A stretch of DNA of 64,000 nucleotides from Flavobacterium bernardetii (GCF_011305415.1 NZ_JAANOQ010000005.1:186001-250000); one strand, 5' to 3'; shown: positions 8,753-18,743, counted from the first letter of the stretch. A program made the numbers and translations. The notes: a model not told the origin generated them from the letters alone.

Positions 8753-10110
8753 TAGTACGCTTTTTCTTCTCCTTTAAAAATATTAATTACCGTTTGAAGA
8801 ATGATTTTAAAATCCATTAAAAAAGACCAGTTTTCAATATAAAAAACATCAAATTTAACTCTGTTAATCATATCTTCTTCCGTTTCAATTTCGCCTCGGC
8901 ATCCTTTAACTTGAGCCAATCCAGTAATTCCAGGTTTTACGTAATGTCTAACCATATATTTTTTTACTTTTTTCCCGTATGTTATATTTTGTGCCCAAAG
9001 ATGTGGTCTTGGTCCAACAACAGACATATCACCAAGTAAAACATTGAAAAATTGTGGTAATTCGTCAATACTTGTTTTTCTGATAAAACGACCGATTTTT
9101 GTAACTCTTGGATCGTTTCTTGATGCTTCAGATTCTGTAGTTCCGTTTAATTTCATCGATCGAAACTTATAACAAATAAATTCTTCTTCGTTAATTCCTG
9201 GTCGGCTTTGTTTAAAAAAGATGGTGCCTTTTGATTCTAATAAAATTAGTAATCCTAAAATTGGAGTTAGCCAAGATAAAACAAAGACTATTACAATTAA
9301 AGAAAATATAATGTCGAAAACTCTTTTGAAAAACTCCGCATAATAGTCGTCTAATGGTGATTTTCTTAGAGATAAAACTGGAAATAACTCGTAATAATCA
9401 ATTGTTAAGTTCTTGGAAAAAATGGCCTTAGAATCAGGAATGAATTTAATTATAATTTCATTTTCATCTGCAAAAGCAACTAAATCTTTGTGTTTGTCGT
9501 TTGAAATTTCATTAATTGAACAATAAATTTCATCAATTTTATTTTGAAAAACAAACTTTTTTAAGTCTTCCACTTTTCCTACAATGTATTCTCCAGTTTT
9601 CTTGTCTGAAAAGAAACCTTTAAAACGATAACCATAATCTGGTCGGTTATCAAAAATAGTTTTTAAATCTTTTGATTCGTCTGTATAACCGATAATAACA
9701 ACATTTCTGAAGTTATTTCCGGTCAAGATTCGGTATTTTTTTATATAATAAAAAGCCAAACTTTTTAGTAACAACACACCAAACAAGAGTGTTACAATAT
9801 ATCTTGCTGTGGCTCGACCGCTAAAAATCGCATCTTTATAAAATGGAAAAAAAGCAATGATTAAAAGCAAGAACAAAGCCGTTTGCTTAGCTGTTTTTGA
9901 TAAAATATTTACTGGAGTTGTAAATCTAAATATTTCATAAAACTTTGTAAAAAAAGATATTATGATCCATATTAATACCAAGTATGTTCCAAACCATTGA
10001 AAATTAATATTTAGTCCCTTAAAAAAATAAAGGGATAAAATAAGTATCAAACAACAATCTAAGACTATACTTATTGGTCTAATATATTTGGAATATCTTC
10101 CTTTATTCAT
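8752..10110 (-). CDS. Polyprenyl glycosylphosphotransferase (initiating sugar-phosphate transferase)
   Basis: A 452-aa WcaJ/WbaP-type membrane enzyme that moves a sugar-1-phosphate from a nucleotide sugar to undecaprenyl phosphate, the first step of repeat-unit assembly. There are four N-terminal membrane helices, a CoA-binding-like cytoplasmic domain (NVVIIGYTDES region), a fifth hydrophobic segment near residue 275, and a C-terminal bacterial sugar transferase domain. Diagnostic motifs are KRVFDI, YKFRSMK, RNDPRVTKIGRFIRKTSIDE and GDMSVVGPRPH. It is 3 bp downstream of the UDP-glucuronate decarboxylase. It is the only priming enzyme in the window, so it probably defines the first sugar. Confidence 0.93.
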   Translation of the reverse strand: MNKGRYSKYIRPISIVLDCCLILILSLYFFKGLNINFQWFGTYLVLIWIIISFFTKFYEIFRFTTPVNILSKTAKQTALFLLLIIAFFPFYKDAIFSGRATARYIVTLLFGVLLLKSLAFYYIKKYRILTGNNFRNVVIIGYTDESKDLKTIFDNRPDYGYRFKGFFSDKKTGEYIVGKVEDLKKFVFQNKIDEIYCSINEISNDKHKDLVAFADENEIIIKFIPDSKAIFSKNLTIDYYELFPVLSLRKSPLDDYYAEFFKRVFDIIFSLIVIVFVLSWLTPILGLLILLESKGTIFFKQSRPGINEEEFICYKFRSMKLNGTTESEASRNDPRVTKIGRFIRKTSIDELPQFFNVLLGDMSVVGPRPHLWAQNITYGKKVKKYMVRHYVKPGITGLAQVKGCRGEIETEEDMINRVKFDVFYIENWSFLMDFKIILQTVINIFKGEEKAY

Positions 10111-10113
10111 CTA

Positions 10114-11097
10114 CTAATAAATATATTTAGAAAAATCTTTGTGTTCTTCTTTGGCTAATTCTTCAGGTGAAAGCGATTTGAAATACTCATACGTAATTTT
10201 CATTCCCTCTTCTCTGTTTACTTTAGCACTCCAGCCTAAAATTTCTTTTGCTTTTGTAGTATCTGGTTGACGTTGCATTGGATCATTAACTGGCAAATCT
10301 TTATAAATTACTTTCTGATTGGTACCTGTTAATTTTATAATTTCTTCTGCAAAATCAGAAATTGTTATTTCATCTGGATTACCAATGTTTACTGGCAAGT
10401 GATAATCTGAAAGTAATAATCTGTAAATCCCTTCTACTTGATCCGTTACATAACAAAACGAACGCGTTTGACTTCCATCTCCAAAAACAGTTAAATCTTC
10501 ACCACGAAGTGCTTGACCAATAAAAGCAGGAATAACACGACCATCGTTTAATCGCATTCTTGGTCCGTACGTATTAAAAATACGAACAATTCTAGTTTCT
10601 ACACCATGAAAAGTGTGGTAAGCCATTGTGATAGATTCTTGAAAACGTTTTGCTTCATCATACACACCACGCGGACCAATTGTGTTTACGTTTCCGTAAT
10701 ATTCTTCTGTTTGTGGATGAATTAGTGGATCGCCATATATTTCTGATGTTGATGCAATAAGAATTCTTGCTTTTTTAACTCTGGCTAGACCTAATAAATT
10801 ATGTGTTCCTAACGAACCTACTTTTAAAGTTTGGATTGGAATTTTTAAATAATCAATAGGACTTGCTGGAGAAGCAAAATGTAAAATATAATCTAATTCA
10901 CCAGGAACGTGAACAAATTTTGTAATATCATGATGATAAAACTCAAAGTTTTTTTCTTTAAATAAATGTTCTATGTTTTTTAAATCACCTGTAATTAAAT
11001 TATCCATTCCAATTACGAAATAACCTTCAGCTAAAAATCTATCACATAAATGTGATCCTAAAAAACCTGCAGCTCCTGTTATTAATATTCTTTTCAT
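10114..11097 (-). CDS. UDP-glucuronate decarboxylase-like NAD-dependent epimerase/dehydratase
   Basis: An extended SDR enzyme of 327 aa, closest in pattern to UDP-GlcA decarboxylase (UXS), which makes UDP-xylose. It shows the Rossmann motif [10 protein letters not shown], the catalytic YDEAK, and the family stretches [12 protein letters not shown] and [18 protein letters not shown], which are typical of UXS. I start it at the Met whose product begins [14 protein letters not shown]; an upstream in-frame ATG at 11118 would add seven residues not expected in the family. UDP-GlcA dehydrogenase, needed to supply the substrate, is not in this window. Confidence 0.85.
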   Translation of the reverse strand: MKRILITGAAGFLGSHLCDRFLAEGYFVIGMDNLITGDLKNIEHLFKEKNFEFYHHDITKFVHVPGELDYILHFASPASPIDYLKIPIQTLKVGSLGTHNLLGLARVKKARILIASTSEIYGDPLIHPQTEEYYGNVNTIGPRGVYDEAKRFQESITMAYHTFHGVETRIVRIFNTYGPRMRLNDGRVIPAFIGQALRGEDLTVFGDGSQTRSFCYVTDQVEGIYRLLLSDYHLPVNIGNPDEITISDFAEEIIKLTGTNQKVIYKDLPVNDPMQRQPDTTKAKEILGWSAKVNREEGMKITYEYFKSLSPEELAKEEHKDFSKYIY

Positions 11098-11130
11098 TTT
11101 TATTTTCTTAAAACTCAATTTATTAATGAG

Positions 11131-12483
11131 TTATTGATTTAATTTTTCTCTTTTGTAGTTTTCTTGCATAAATAAACAATAAAATAGTACAAAAAATACC
11201 ACACCTCTTTGTCTCCACATAAAAGATTCCGTCAAAAATACACTTATCATTAATATTGAAAAAGTAAAATTTATAAAATCTTTGTTATGAAATGCTTTTT
11301 TTATTAAAACAAACAACATTATCAGTAAAATTAGTAATCCGAAAACACCTAACTCCGCAAAATTTTGGATATATTGATTGTGAAAATTTTTATTTTGATA
11401 ACCGTCATCATTTCCGCTACCTTTATATACATTGTATTTGTCTCCTTTTTCTTCTAATTTTTTAAAGGAAGCATTGAGCCCGAATCCTTTCCAAAAAATG
11501 GTTTCTTCAGATAAAAATTCTAAAAACAAACGCGCTTGATATACTCTAAATGCAGTTCCAGGAAAATAATCATTTGGAGTAAATGTTTCATTATTCCAAG
11601 CTTCATAAACACTCACATAATGCACACCTTCTGGAACGCCATCAATTACATTATGACTAATGCTTTTGTTCGTATTGGATTGAAATTCTGCTTCAAAACG
11701 ATTTTTAATTTTTCCAAAAAAAACAACGGATCCAAAAATTAAAGTGAATATAATTAAATTTCGCAGCCTCATCCTGTTTGCAGATTTAGCAAAATAGAAT
11801 ATATAAACTAAGGTTATAAGTATGGCTACTAAAATGATGTTTTTTGAAGAAAGTAATAAAATAAAAAACAATAAAATGGCCATCGCTGTTTTTTGCCAAA
11901 TGGTTTTTAATTCATTGGCTAAAAAATGTACGTACGCCAGTATTGAAAATACAGAGAAATGTATTGCATTTAATTCTTTTGGAATTAAACCTAAATCTAA
12001 ATCTTTATCTTGATGGTAGAAGAAAACCGCAGTGTCTTTTAAAATGAAGTATCTAACAATCGCTCTAAAAATGAAGAAAAGCGCAAAAATCAAAAAACCG
12101 TAAGCGTAATATTTTGAAATTTTATTAATTTGATTTTTACTAAATATTGGAATTACAGCAAAAAGAAAAGGAATTATCAATAAAAAAGCCTCTTTAGGTG
12201 CTGCTTTTGTAGTTCTTTCTATATCAATTGTCCATAAAAAAGAGCACATCATCAAGATGAAAAGCAAAATAGGAAGCAATAAAGAAAAAGATAAATTGAA
12301 CTTTAATTTTTTATAATTCCACATAACAACCACTCCAAAAAAAGCAAGTATCGTGTTGGTTACAGCAAGTTTAAAAGGTAATGAAAGTAATAATAATAGG
12401 ATAAAAACGAAAGCAAAATTATTTTGATTTTCCTGCTTTATATCTTTCCATACATTGTTCAAAAAGTTGTAAATAATCGCCAT
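11131..12483 (-). CDS. O-antigen ligase/polymerase family membrane protein
   Basis: A 450-aa protein with about ten to twelve membrane helices and a large periplasmic loop between residues ~260 and 385. The loop ends with the WaaL/Wzy pattern GFGLNASF followed by HNQYIQNFAELGVFGLL, where the His is functionally important in O-antigen ligases. It either polymerises repeat units or ligates polymer to an acceptor. Its start overlaps the upstream glycosyltransferase by 65 bp; the next downstream Met would delete the first membrane helix, so the overlap is accepted. A second protein of this type is encoded at 15637-16893. Confidence 0.8.
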   Translation of the reverse strand: MAIIYNFLNNVWKDIKQENQNNFAFVFILLLLLSLPFKLAVTNTILAFFGVVVMWNYKKLKFNLSFSLLLPILLFILMMCSFLWTIDIERTTKAAPKEAFLLIIPFLFAVIPIFSKNQINKISKYYAYGFLIFALFFIFRAIVRYFILKDTAVFFYHQDKDLDLGLIPKELNAIHFSVFSILAYVHFLANELKTIWQKTAMAILLFFILLLSSKNIILVAILITLVYIFYFAKSANRMRLRNLIIFTLIFGSVVFFGKIKNRFEAEFQSNTNKSISHNVIDGVPEGVHYVSVYEAWNNETFTPNDYFPGTAFRVYQARLFLEFLSEETIFWKGFGLNASFKKLEEKGDKYNVYKGSGNDDGYQNKNFHNQYIQNFAELGVFGLLILLIMLFVLIKKAFHNKDFINFTFSILMISVFLTESFMWRQRGVVFFVLFYCLFMQENYKREKLNQ

Positions 12484-13534
12484 TTATTTTAGTCCAATTA
12501 AACTCATTAACTATTGCTTCGTAATTATTTTTAATGAACGGCAAGTTATTACTTTTTTTGCTATTATTTAACAAATTTTTCACTTCTGTTGGGTTAGAAA
12601 AATAAAATGCATTTTCTTTTAAAACACCTTTGTTAAAATCGTTATTATGAGCCGCTATAAGTGCTTGTGATGCCATGGCTTCCAATAAAGAAGGATTGGT
12701 TCCGCCAACGGAATGACCGTGAAAATATAATTTACAATAGTAACGCAAATTATTTAAATGCTCTAAATTATAAATTCCACCCATAAAACGAATGTTTTCG
12801 TGAGTTTTAAACTTATTTTTTAAATATTCACCATATTTTGTATTATGGTTTCCAATTACTAAAATTGGTGTTTTATCTTCGGTATTTAAAGCAACACCTT
12901 CCAAAACCATATCTAAATTATTTTCTGGTTCGAAACGGGCCATTATCATATTGAAATTTTCTTTTTCAACTTGATATTCCTTTAAAATTTCTTCGTTTGG
13001 CGAATCAAATGGGTAAGCACCATAAGCGATGTAAGTCGAGTCTTTCTTATATTTTTCTTGCAAGAATTTTTTAATCCCTAACGAATCTGAAACTAAATAA
13101 TCACCTGATTTTGCCGCCAACCATTCTGCTAATTTTAAAAATTGTTGGACCGGTTTAGAATATTTAGAACGTTTCCATTCTAAACCATCCATATTGATGA
13201 TGTTAATTGCTTTTTTGGGCAATAGAAAAAACCAAACGGAATTACTTGTATATCCTAATTGTAAAATGATATCAAAATCTCTTTTTCGGCTATCCATAAT
13301 ACAATTATAATCGTAAATAAACTGACCAAAAGTGCCATATTTATATTCTGGATCGTGCTTATGAATCAAATTTACACCATGAAAGGTTTTTTCTTGATAT
13401 TTATGGTTGTGCGAATTGTAACAATATACATCGTGACCTTTTTCTACTAAGTAAACAGAGAAAAATTCCGCAAATTGTTCAAAACCTCCGTAGTAATTAG
13501 GAATACCTCTTGTGCCAAGAATAGCTATTTTCAT
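12419..13534 (-). CDS. Glycosyltransferase, DUF1972/GT4 type
   Basis: A 371-aa GT-B enzyme. The N-terminal DUF1972 domain is recognised by MKIAILGTRGIPNYYGGFEQFAE; the C-terminal half has the GT4 nucleotide-sugar segment with HGHSVGGTNPSLLEAMA. Such proteins are often annotated as rhamnosyltransferases, and a full dTDP-rhamnose pathway lies in the same locus, so rhamnose is a plausible donor (inference). It is the first gene of a five-gene minus-strand unit. A 187-bp divergent region separates it from the plus-strand oxygenase gene; a TATATTTG box on the minus strand at 13652-13645 could be its promoter. Confidence 0.87.
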   Translation of the reverse strand: MKIAILGTRGIPNYYGGFEQFAEFFSVYLVEKGHDVYCYNSHNHKYQEKTFHGVNLIHKHDPEYKYGTFGQFIYDYNCIMDSRKRDFDIILQLGYTSNSVWFFLLPKKAINIINMDGLEWKRSKYSKPVQQFLKLAEWLAAKSGDYLVSDSLGIKKFLQEKYKKDSTYIAYGAYPFDSPNEEILKEYQVEKENFNMIMARFEPENNLDMVLEGVALNTEDKTPILVIGNHNTKYGEYLKNKFKTHENIRFMGGIYNLEHLNNLRYYCKLYFHGHSVGGTNPSLLEAMASQALIAAHNNDFNKGVLKENAFYFSNPTEVKNLLNNSKKSNNLPFIKNNYEAIVNEFNWTKINGDYLQLFEQCMERYKAGKSK

Positions 13535-13593
13535 GTATGTAATTATATTTTTTAGATGTTAAGATCTTATTTTTCTAACAAGTTATAAGTGTT

Positions 13594-13605
13594 GTTTACG
13601 TAAAC
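13594..13605. repeat. 12-bp perfect palindrome in divergent promoter region
   Basis: GTTTACGTAAAC lies between the divergent DUF1972 glycosyltransferase and oxygenase genes, within the likely leader of the former. It could be an operator half-pair, but one site alone proves little. Confidence 0.3.
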
Positions 13606-13694
13606 TAATATTTTGGCAATTTTATATGTTTTTTTTATTGATGGCAAATATAGAATTTTAGTAAAAATATTATCCGTTTACTCAAATAATATTT

Positions 13695-13702
13695 TAAATT
13701 TG
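13695..13702 (+). promoter_or_regulatory. -7 promoter box for 2OG oxygenase gene
   Basis: TAAATTTG fits TAnnTTTG and lies 19 bp before the ATG at 13722. No clear TTG -33 element is seen. Confidence 0.45.
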
Positions 13703-13721
13703 TGTCTTAAATAATATAATT

Positions 13722-14498
13722 ATGATCAATTTCGAAGCACTAGAACACAATTTAGAAGATCTTAGAATAAAATACTTAGCTGCTCAACCATTTCCACATT
13801 TAATTATTGATAACTTTTGTGATGAAGAAAAACTGAATCGTGCTTATAATTCAATTCCAGAATTAAATAATAAAAGTAGAGATTATGCTTTTGCTAATAA
13901 TAAATTCGAGAAATCGAACTATAAAGTAATTTGCCAAGAATTAGAGGATCTGTACAATGATTTATCATCTGAAAGATTTAATAAAATATTAAGTTTCATA
14001 ATTGCAAAAAATACTTTTGTAGATCCAAAAAATTTTGGTGGAGGATTGCATCAAGGGAAAAAAAATAGTTTTTTAGATATGCATCTTGATTTTAATTATC
14101 ATCCATTAAATAAAAACTGGTATAGAGAATTAAACTTATTGCTTTATCTTAATAAAGATTGGAAAAAGGAATATGGAGGGGAATTAAAAATTAAAGATTT
14201 GAGAACTAATGATGAGTCAGAATTAGAAATTCCTTTTAATAGATTAATTATACAACAATGTGGCCCATATACATTACATGGTTATGATATGACTAATTTT
14301 CCAGAGGGTAAATACAGAACATCAATTGCCACTTATGCATATCAAGTTCACGAAAGGTTAATTGAAACACCGAGAACAACCGATTGGTTTCCAAAAGAAG
14401 ATGCTTCAGTTTTGAAAAAAATATTTGCTAAGAATTATAATTTTTTAGTACAAACAAAAAATAAATTTTTTGGTAGTGGTACAGCAAAAAACCAATAA
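13722..14498 (+). CDS. 2-oxoglutarate/Fe(II)-dependent oxygenase-like protein
   Basis: A 258-aa protein with the prolyl-4-hydroxylase-like pattern. The N-terminus reads PFPHLIIDNFCDEE; the metal triad is His121-x-Asp123 (MHLDFN) and His186 (TLHGY), with Arg199 (KYRTSIATYAY) placed to bind 2-oxoglutarate. A GGGLH and an ELNLLLYLNKDW strand are typical of oxygenases linked to glycan or peptide modification. It is soluble and probably hydroxylates or oxidatively modifies a sugar or protein side chain; the substrate is unknown. It is the first of two plus-strand genes inside an otherwise minus-strand locus and overlaps the following GT4 gene by 29 bp. Confidence 0.82.
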   Translation: MINFEALEHNLEDLRIKYLAAQPFPHLIIDNFCDEEKLNRAYNSIPELNNKSRDYAFANNKFEKSNYKVICQELEDLYNDLSSERFNKILSFIIAKNTFVDPKNFGGGLHQGKKNSFLDMHLDFNYHPLNKNWYRELNLLLYLNKDWKKEYGGELKIKDLRTNDESELEIPFNRLIIQQCGPYTLHGYDMTNFPEGKYRTSIATYAYQVHERLIETPRTTDWFPKEDASVLKKIFAKNYNFLVQTKNKFFGSGTAKNQ

Positions 14499-15657
14499 AA
14501 AAAACATTTTAATTATTAATCAGTCTGCTGAACTATATGGTTCAGACAAGGCTTTATTGGAGCTACTTGAAAATTTTCCTGTTAATTACAACCCAATTGT
14601 AGTACTCCATGAAAAAGGACCATTAACAGAAAAGCTTAATAATTTAAACATTGAAATTATTGAGACGAGTGTAATTAAAGTAAAAAGAGGTATATTAAAT
14701 ATGAAGTTTTTATTAAGCTTACCTTTTGAAGTTTTTTCGTCTTTTAGAAGCATTAGAAATCAACTTTCTGGTAGAAAAATTTCTTTGATTCATTCCAATG
14801 CCACATCTGTTTTTATTGGTGCTTTTTATTCTTTTTTTTTTAGGATTCCACATATTTGGCATGTACATGAAATCATAGAAGAGCCAAAAAGAATCGCTAA
14901 AATATATCCTTCAATAATCAATTTTTTTTCAAAAAAAGTTATTTTCAATTCTAAAGCAACTGAAAATCATTTTATTTCAATTTTACCAAAAATTAAAAAA
15001 AAGGGAGTTTTAATCTATAATGGTCAAAAAAGACAATTTCCTTATTTAAATGTTTCTGAGACAATCCGTTTAAGAAATAAAATTTGTTCATCGATTGAAT
15101 ATGATACAGTTTTAATTGCTTTAATTGGGAGAATAAGTAGGTTAAAAGGTCAAAAACTATTATTAAATGCATTTAATAAACTTACTAAAAACTTTAACAA
15201 TGTTCATCTTTTATATGTTGGCTCAACACCAAAAGGTCAAGAGTTTTATTTAGAAAATTTAAATGAAAAAATAACAACTTTAAATTTGAATCAAAAGATT
15301 ACTATACTTCCATTTACAGAAAACATTTGGCCTATCTATGATTCTGTAGATATTGTTGTTGTTCCTTCAACAGAAGCAGAATCTTTTGGTTTAGTTGCTA
15401 CAGAAGCAATGTTATCAAAAAAGCCTGTAATTGCATCAAATTTAGGCGGTTTAAAAGAAATTGTTGTTGATAACGAAACTGGTTTTCTTTTTGATTACAA
15501 AAATGTTTTTGATTTACAAAGAAAAATTGAACTTTTAGTACAAGACAATGAATTAAGAAAAAAAATGGGGGAGAAAGGACACATTAGGGTTAAAGAACAT
15601 TTTTCATCTGAAAAGTATGTGAAAAAAATTGAAAAACTATACGATTCTTTTATCTAA
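14470..15657 (+). CDS. Glycosyltransferase family 4
   Basis: A GT-B enzyme of about 395 aa. The N-terminal acceptor domain begins with ILIINQSAELYGSDKALLELL, and the C-terminal donor domain has ALIGRISRLKGQKLLLNAF and VVPSTEAESFGLVATEAM, the E-x7-E type motif of GT4. No ATG is available near the start; TTG at 14470 or GTG at 14476 are possible, both within the 3' end of the preceding oxygenase gene, which suggests coupled translation. Its last 21 bases overlap the convergent Wzy-like gene. It likely adds one sugar of the repeat unit; donor unknown. Confidence 0.85.
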   Translation: MVVVQQKTNKKNILIINQSAELYGSDKALLELLENFPVNYNPIVVLHEKGPLTEKLNNLNIEIIETSVIKVKRGILNMKFLLSLPFEVFSSFRSIRNQLSGRKISLIHSNATSVFIGAFYSFFFRIPHIWHVHEIIEEPKRIAKIYPSIINFFSKKVIFNSKATENHFISILPKIKKKGVLIYNGQKRQFPYLNVSETIRLRNKICSSIEYDTVLIALIGRISRLKGQKLLLNAFNKLTKNFNNVHLLYVGSTPKGQEFYLENLNEKITTLNLNQKITILPFTENIWPIYDSVDIVVVPSTEAESFGLVATEAMLSKKPVIASNLGGLKEIVVDNETGFLFDYKNVFDLQRKIELLVQDNELRKKMGEKGHIRVKEHFSSEKYVKKIEKLYDSFI

Positions 15658-16893
15658 TTTATTTGCAATAAACTCTCTATAAGCAATTAGCATACCAATA
15701 ATAATGGATTTGTTATCGAGTTTTAGATAAAAACCCATAAAAACCCAACTTGAAAATATTAAAAAAATAGCTGAACCAAATAAAAGCAGATTAATGTTAT
15801 TAACTACAGAGTTATTTAGATTTTTAAATTTTTTTTCTCCAACATAGTAGATTGACAAGCAATAAATCAATATCCCTAAAAGTCCACTTTTAAGTAATAC
15901 GGTGCTAAATGCATTATGTAAAACAGGATAATATCTAACAAATGTTCCGTCGTTTGTCCACATTCTTCTACCAATATCAACTGTAGCTCCTAATCCATTA
16001 CCAGTAATTGCTGGTTGTACTTCTCCATTGAAAACTTGATTAAATGTTTTAATGTTTTCAAATGATCTAAAATTGTCATTAAAATCTTTCCAATCATCTT
16101 CGTTAATCTTGGTTTTAAAAGCTTCGTAAGGGGTGATTTTTATTTTATATAAAAACTCATCAAATGCTTTACCGTTCCTTCTTGGATTATATTGATAAAT
16201 AAGAGAATATCCAATTAATGAAAAAGACAAAACGTAAAGGATAATCTTTAAAGATTTTTTATTTACTATTAAATAACCTTTAATCGCTAAGAGCAAAATA
16301 ACAAATTGAATGAAGTTTGTTCTCGATAAATAAAAGAAAATTGAGACTCCAATAATTAAACAATACAATTGCTTTTTTTGTTTGGAAAGAACAATGTTAA
16401 ACTGCTCATTAAAAAGTATTAACAACAGTATATATGGTTCAAAATCATTGAAATAACCGCAGTAATCTCTGATTTTCGCAACAGATAGTGTAGTAAATCT
16501 TAAAATTGTAATAACAACTAAAACATTATGAATAAGAGCTAAAACAAAACCACATTTTATTAGATAATCAAATGTTTTTAGTTTCATTTTTTTTGACAAA
16601 TTGTAACCTATCAATAATCCCAAAATTGGTTTTAGCAAATATGCTAAATCCCTAATTTTATAATATAAATTATTTTGATAAAAGAACAAATCAGTTAATA
16701 TACTGATTATAAGTATCAATATGAAACAAGAAAGGATTTTTATAAATTGAAATGAATATTTTTTTTCAGTTGTAATGAAAGCTATTAGCAACCAAACAAT
16801 AAAAGTTAACTCATAATTATTAAAAAGCATAACAGCTGTTGCAATAATTAATAGTATATAATTTAAACTAACTTTCGAAATTTTACCCATCAT
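15637..16893 (-). CDS. Wzy/O-antigen polymerase-like membrane protein
   Basis: A 418-aa polytopic membrane protein with about ten helices and a periplasmic loop between residues ~210 and 330. The loop carries GNGLGATVDIG and ends with the HNAFSTVLLKSGLLGILIY pattern shared by Wzy and WaaL proteins. It most likely polymerises the repeat units exported by the adjacent flippase. It lies 41 bp after the flippase gene on the same strand. The sequence is very A+T-rich, as expected for a strain-variable polymerase. The assignment as polymerase rather than ligase is inference from its place next to wzx. Confidence 0.72.
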   Translation of the reverse strand: MMGKISKVSLNYILLIIATAVMLFNNYELTFIVWLLIAFITTEKKYSFQFIKILSCFILILIISILTDLFFYQNNLYYKIRDLAYLLKPILGLLIGYNLSKKMKLKTFDYLIKCGFVLALIHNVLVVITILRFTTLSVAKIRDYCGYFNDFEPYILLLILFNEQFNIVLSKQKKQLYCLIIGVSIFFYLSRTNFIQFVILLLAIKGYLIVNKKSLKIILYVLSFSLIGYSLIYQYNPRRNGKAFDEFLYKIKITPYEAFKTKINEDDWKDFNDNFRSFENIKTFNQVFNGEVQPAITGNGLGATVDIGRRMWTNDGTFVRYYPVLHNAFSTVLLKSGLLGILIYCLSIYYVGEKKFKNLNNSVVNNINLLLFGSAIFLIFSSWVFMGFYLKLDNKSIIIGMLIAYREFIANKLDKRIV

Positions 16894-16934
16894 CTTTTTT
16901 ATTGTTTTTTTTAATATGCTAATAGATAAAAAAT

Positions 16935-18188
16935 TTATTTATATAAAAATTTCTTTAACTTAAAAATATAGAAAAATATCATAATTATATCTGTTGCAAT
17001 TAATGTATAAAAAACACCATACACCTTATATATTGGCAATATAACAATAATCGTAAATATATTTAACACAACTGTAATTATTGTTATAGTTATGTATTCT
17101 TTTTTTAAATCAAAAGCTAATATCAATTGTTTTAATGCTATTGATATAGCAAATATAAAAGGGATAAACACCGCTATTTGTAATAAATTACTTAAAACAT
17201 AACGATTAGTTGGATTAAAATAAGAAATTATTTCATATGAAAAAACAAAAACGAGTATCATTCCAATGAATACAAAAATCAAATTAATTCCATTATAAAT
17301 TAACCATTGTTTAAGTCCCTTTTTTATATTTTCATCTATTAAAAAACATATTTTTGGATAGACAAAACTAAAAAACAGAATTACATAGGTTTTGAAAACA
17401 ACAATTACTTGGTCAACTATTCTATATTGTCCTGCTAATAAATTACTTCCAAAAAAACTTATTAATATTACTGGACCATATTGATGAATAGAAACAAATA
17501 TTTGTGAATAAAATATGGAGAAATTATCTTTTAAATGATTGCAAATTTCAGCTCTATTAACATTATTAAAATGAAGATTATATTTCCTTAAAACCACTAT
17601 AAATACAATGCTATTTGAAATAATCATACCTAAACCCCACCAAAGGTTTACATTTACATAATCCGATTCTTTAGAAATAGTTAAAAACACTCCAATTAAG
17701 TAAATTGTTTTAGAAACCACATTTAGAACTGTAATTAGTTTTACATTTTCTAACCCTTGTAAAAACCAAGTTGGACTAATAAATTGACCAATAACAACTA
17801 ATAAACTGAAAAAAAATAATTTTTTATCAGAAGAAAAAAATGGAATTATAGAAAAAAAAATGCTAACTATTAGAAGAACAAATATTAAAACAACACCCTT
17901 AACAGCATAAGTTGTGGAAAAAATTTCATTTAATTTTAATTTATTTTCTCTATTTACAGAAACCTCTCTTACACCTATGATATCCGAACCAAAATCGATG
18001 AAAACAATTAAAAAAAAACAAATTGCCATTCCTACAGCAGTTTTTCCAAAATTTTCTTCACCGCAAACTGACACAATATAAGGAGCAACCAATAAAGGAG
18101 TAACTAGATTGAAAAGTTGCCCAAAACCATATACACTTAGATTTTGGATTTGTTTGTGCAAAAGCATTTTTTTTAACAATTGCAGCAT
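16935..18188 (-). CDS. Polysaccharide repeat-unit flippase (Wzx/oligosaccharide flippase family)
   Basis: A 417-aa membrane protein with about twelve helices and the MOP/Wzx layout: the N-terminal segment NLSVYGFGQLFNLVTPLLVAPYIVSVCG and the conserved FGSDIIGVREVS stretch. It moves the undecaprenyl-linked repeat unit from the cytoplasmic to the periplasmic side of the inner membrane. It directly abuts the lipoprotein gene upstream (no spacer) and precedes the Wzy-like gene, forming a flippase-polymerase pair. Only one flippase is present in the window. Confidence 0.88.
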   Translation of the reverse strand: MLQLLKKMLLHKQIQNLSVYGFGQLFNLVTPLLVAPYIVSVCGEENFGKTAVGMAICFFLIVFIDFGSDIIGVREVSVNRENKLKLNEIFSTTYAVKGVVLIFVLLIVSIFFSIIPFFSSDKKLFFFSLLVVIGQFISPTWFLQGLENVKLITVLNVVSKTIYLIGVFLTISKESDYVNVNLWWGLGMIISNSIVFIVVLRKYNLHFNNVNRAEICNHLKDNFSIFYSQIFVSIHQYGPVILISFFGSNLLAGQYRIVDQVIVVFKTYVILFFSFVYPKICFLIDENIKKGLKQWLIYNGINLIFVFIGMILVFVFSYEIISYFNPTNRYVLSNLLQIAVFIPFIFAISIALKQLILAFDLKKEYITITIITVVLNIFTIIVILPIYKVYGVFYTLIATDIIMIFFYIFKLKKFLYK

Positions 18189-18707
18189 TTAATTTACAGA
18201 ATAAAGTTGGTTTAATTTTTTATAAAGTTTATCACCTTTCGGATAAAGAGAAGGGCCAATTAATTGCTTAGGATTTTTTCTCCTAATACTTCCCGTTAGT
18301 TTATCAAAAACTGTATTGCTTTCATCAATTCTGAATGTATAAAAAATTTCTTTTGCTTGTAATGTTATGCTTTTCTTTTTGTAAGAAATTGATATTTTAT
18401 TAATTACAATATCTGGTTGTTTAATGTTTCTACCAAAATCTAAACGGATTTGTTTTGGCTGAATAGAATCTGGAAAAACAATTTCAATTTTTTGGTTTTT
18501 TTTACTTCCATTAACTTTTTTCCAAAAAGACAGAGTGTCAGTAAAATTAATATCTTTACTCATGGTGTAGTAAACGTTAATAGAATCTGATTTTTGAATT
18601 ACAGCATCTATATTTACTACCAATTGATTATTTGTTTGACTAATATTGTCACAATTGAAAAACAATAGTAATACCACTAAAAAACTTATTGATTTTATTA
18701 CTTTCAT
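18189..18707 (-). CDS. Small lipoprotein, paralogue of the next gene upstream
   Basis: A 172-aa exported protein: basic N-terminus, hydrophobic core and a lipobox ending LLFFNC (Cys about residue 19), so it should be lipid-anchored. The mature part aligns by eye with the 18780-19319 product: VYYTMSKDINFTD, then FWKKVNGSKKNQ, IRLDFGRN and VINKISISY. This is a compact beta-rich pattern that I recall as a module attached to polysaccharide-related membrane glycosyltransferases. No enzymatic residues are evident. It abuts the flippase gene directly, implying co-translation. The function is unknown; I infer a periplasmic or outer-membrane role tied to the glycan. Confidence 0.72.
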   Translation of the reverse strand: MKVIKSISFLVVLLLFFNCDNISQTNNQLVVNIDAVIQKSDSINVYYTMSKDINFTDTLSFWKKVNGSKKNQKIEIVFPDSIQPKQIRLDFGRNIKQPDIVINKISISYKKKSITLQAKEIFYTFRIDESNTVFDKLTGSIRRKNPKQLIGPSLYPKGDKLYKKLNQLYSVN

Positions 18708-18743
18708 TTGGTTTTTATTTATCCTGTAAAAATACTAGTTTTA

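Noticed and set aside
13594..13605. Operator claim for the single GTTTACGTAAAC palindrome
   Set aside because: Only one copy is seen and no regulator gene is adjacent; kept as a low-confidence feature only.
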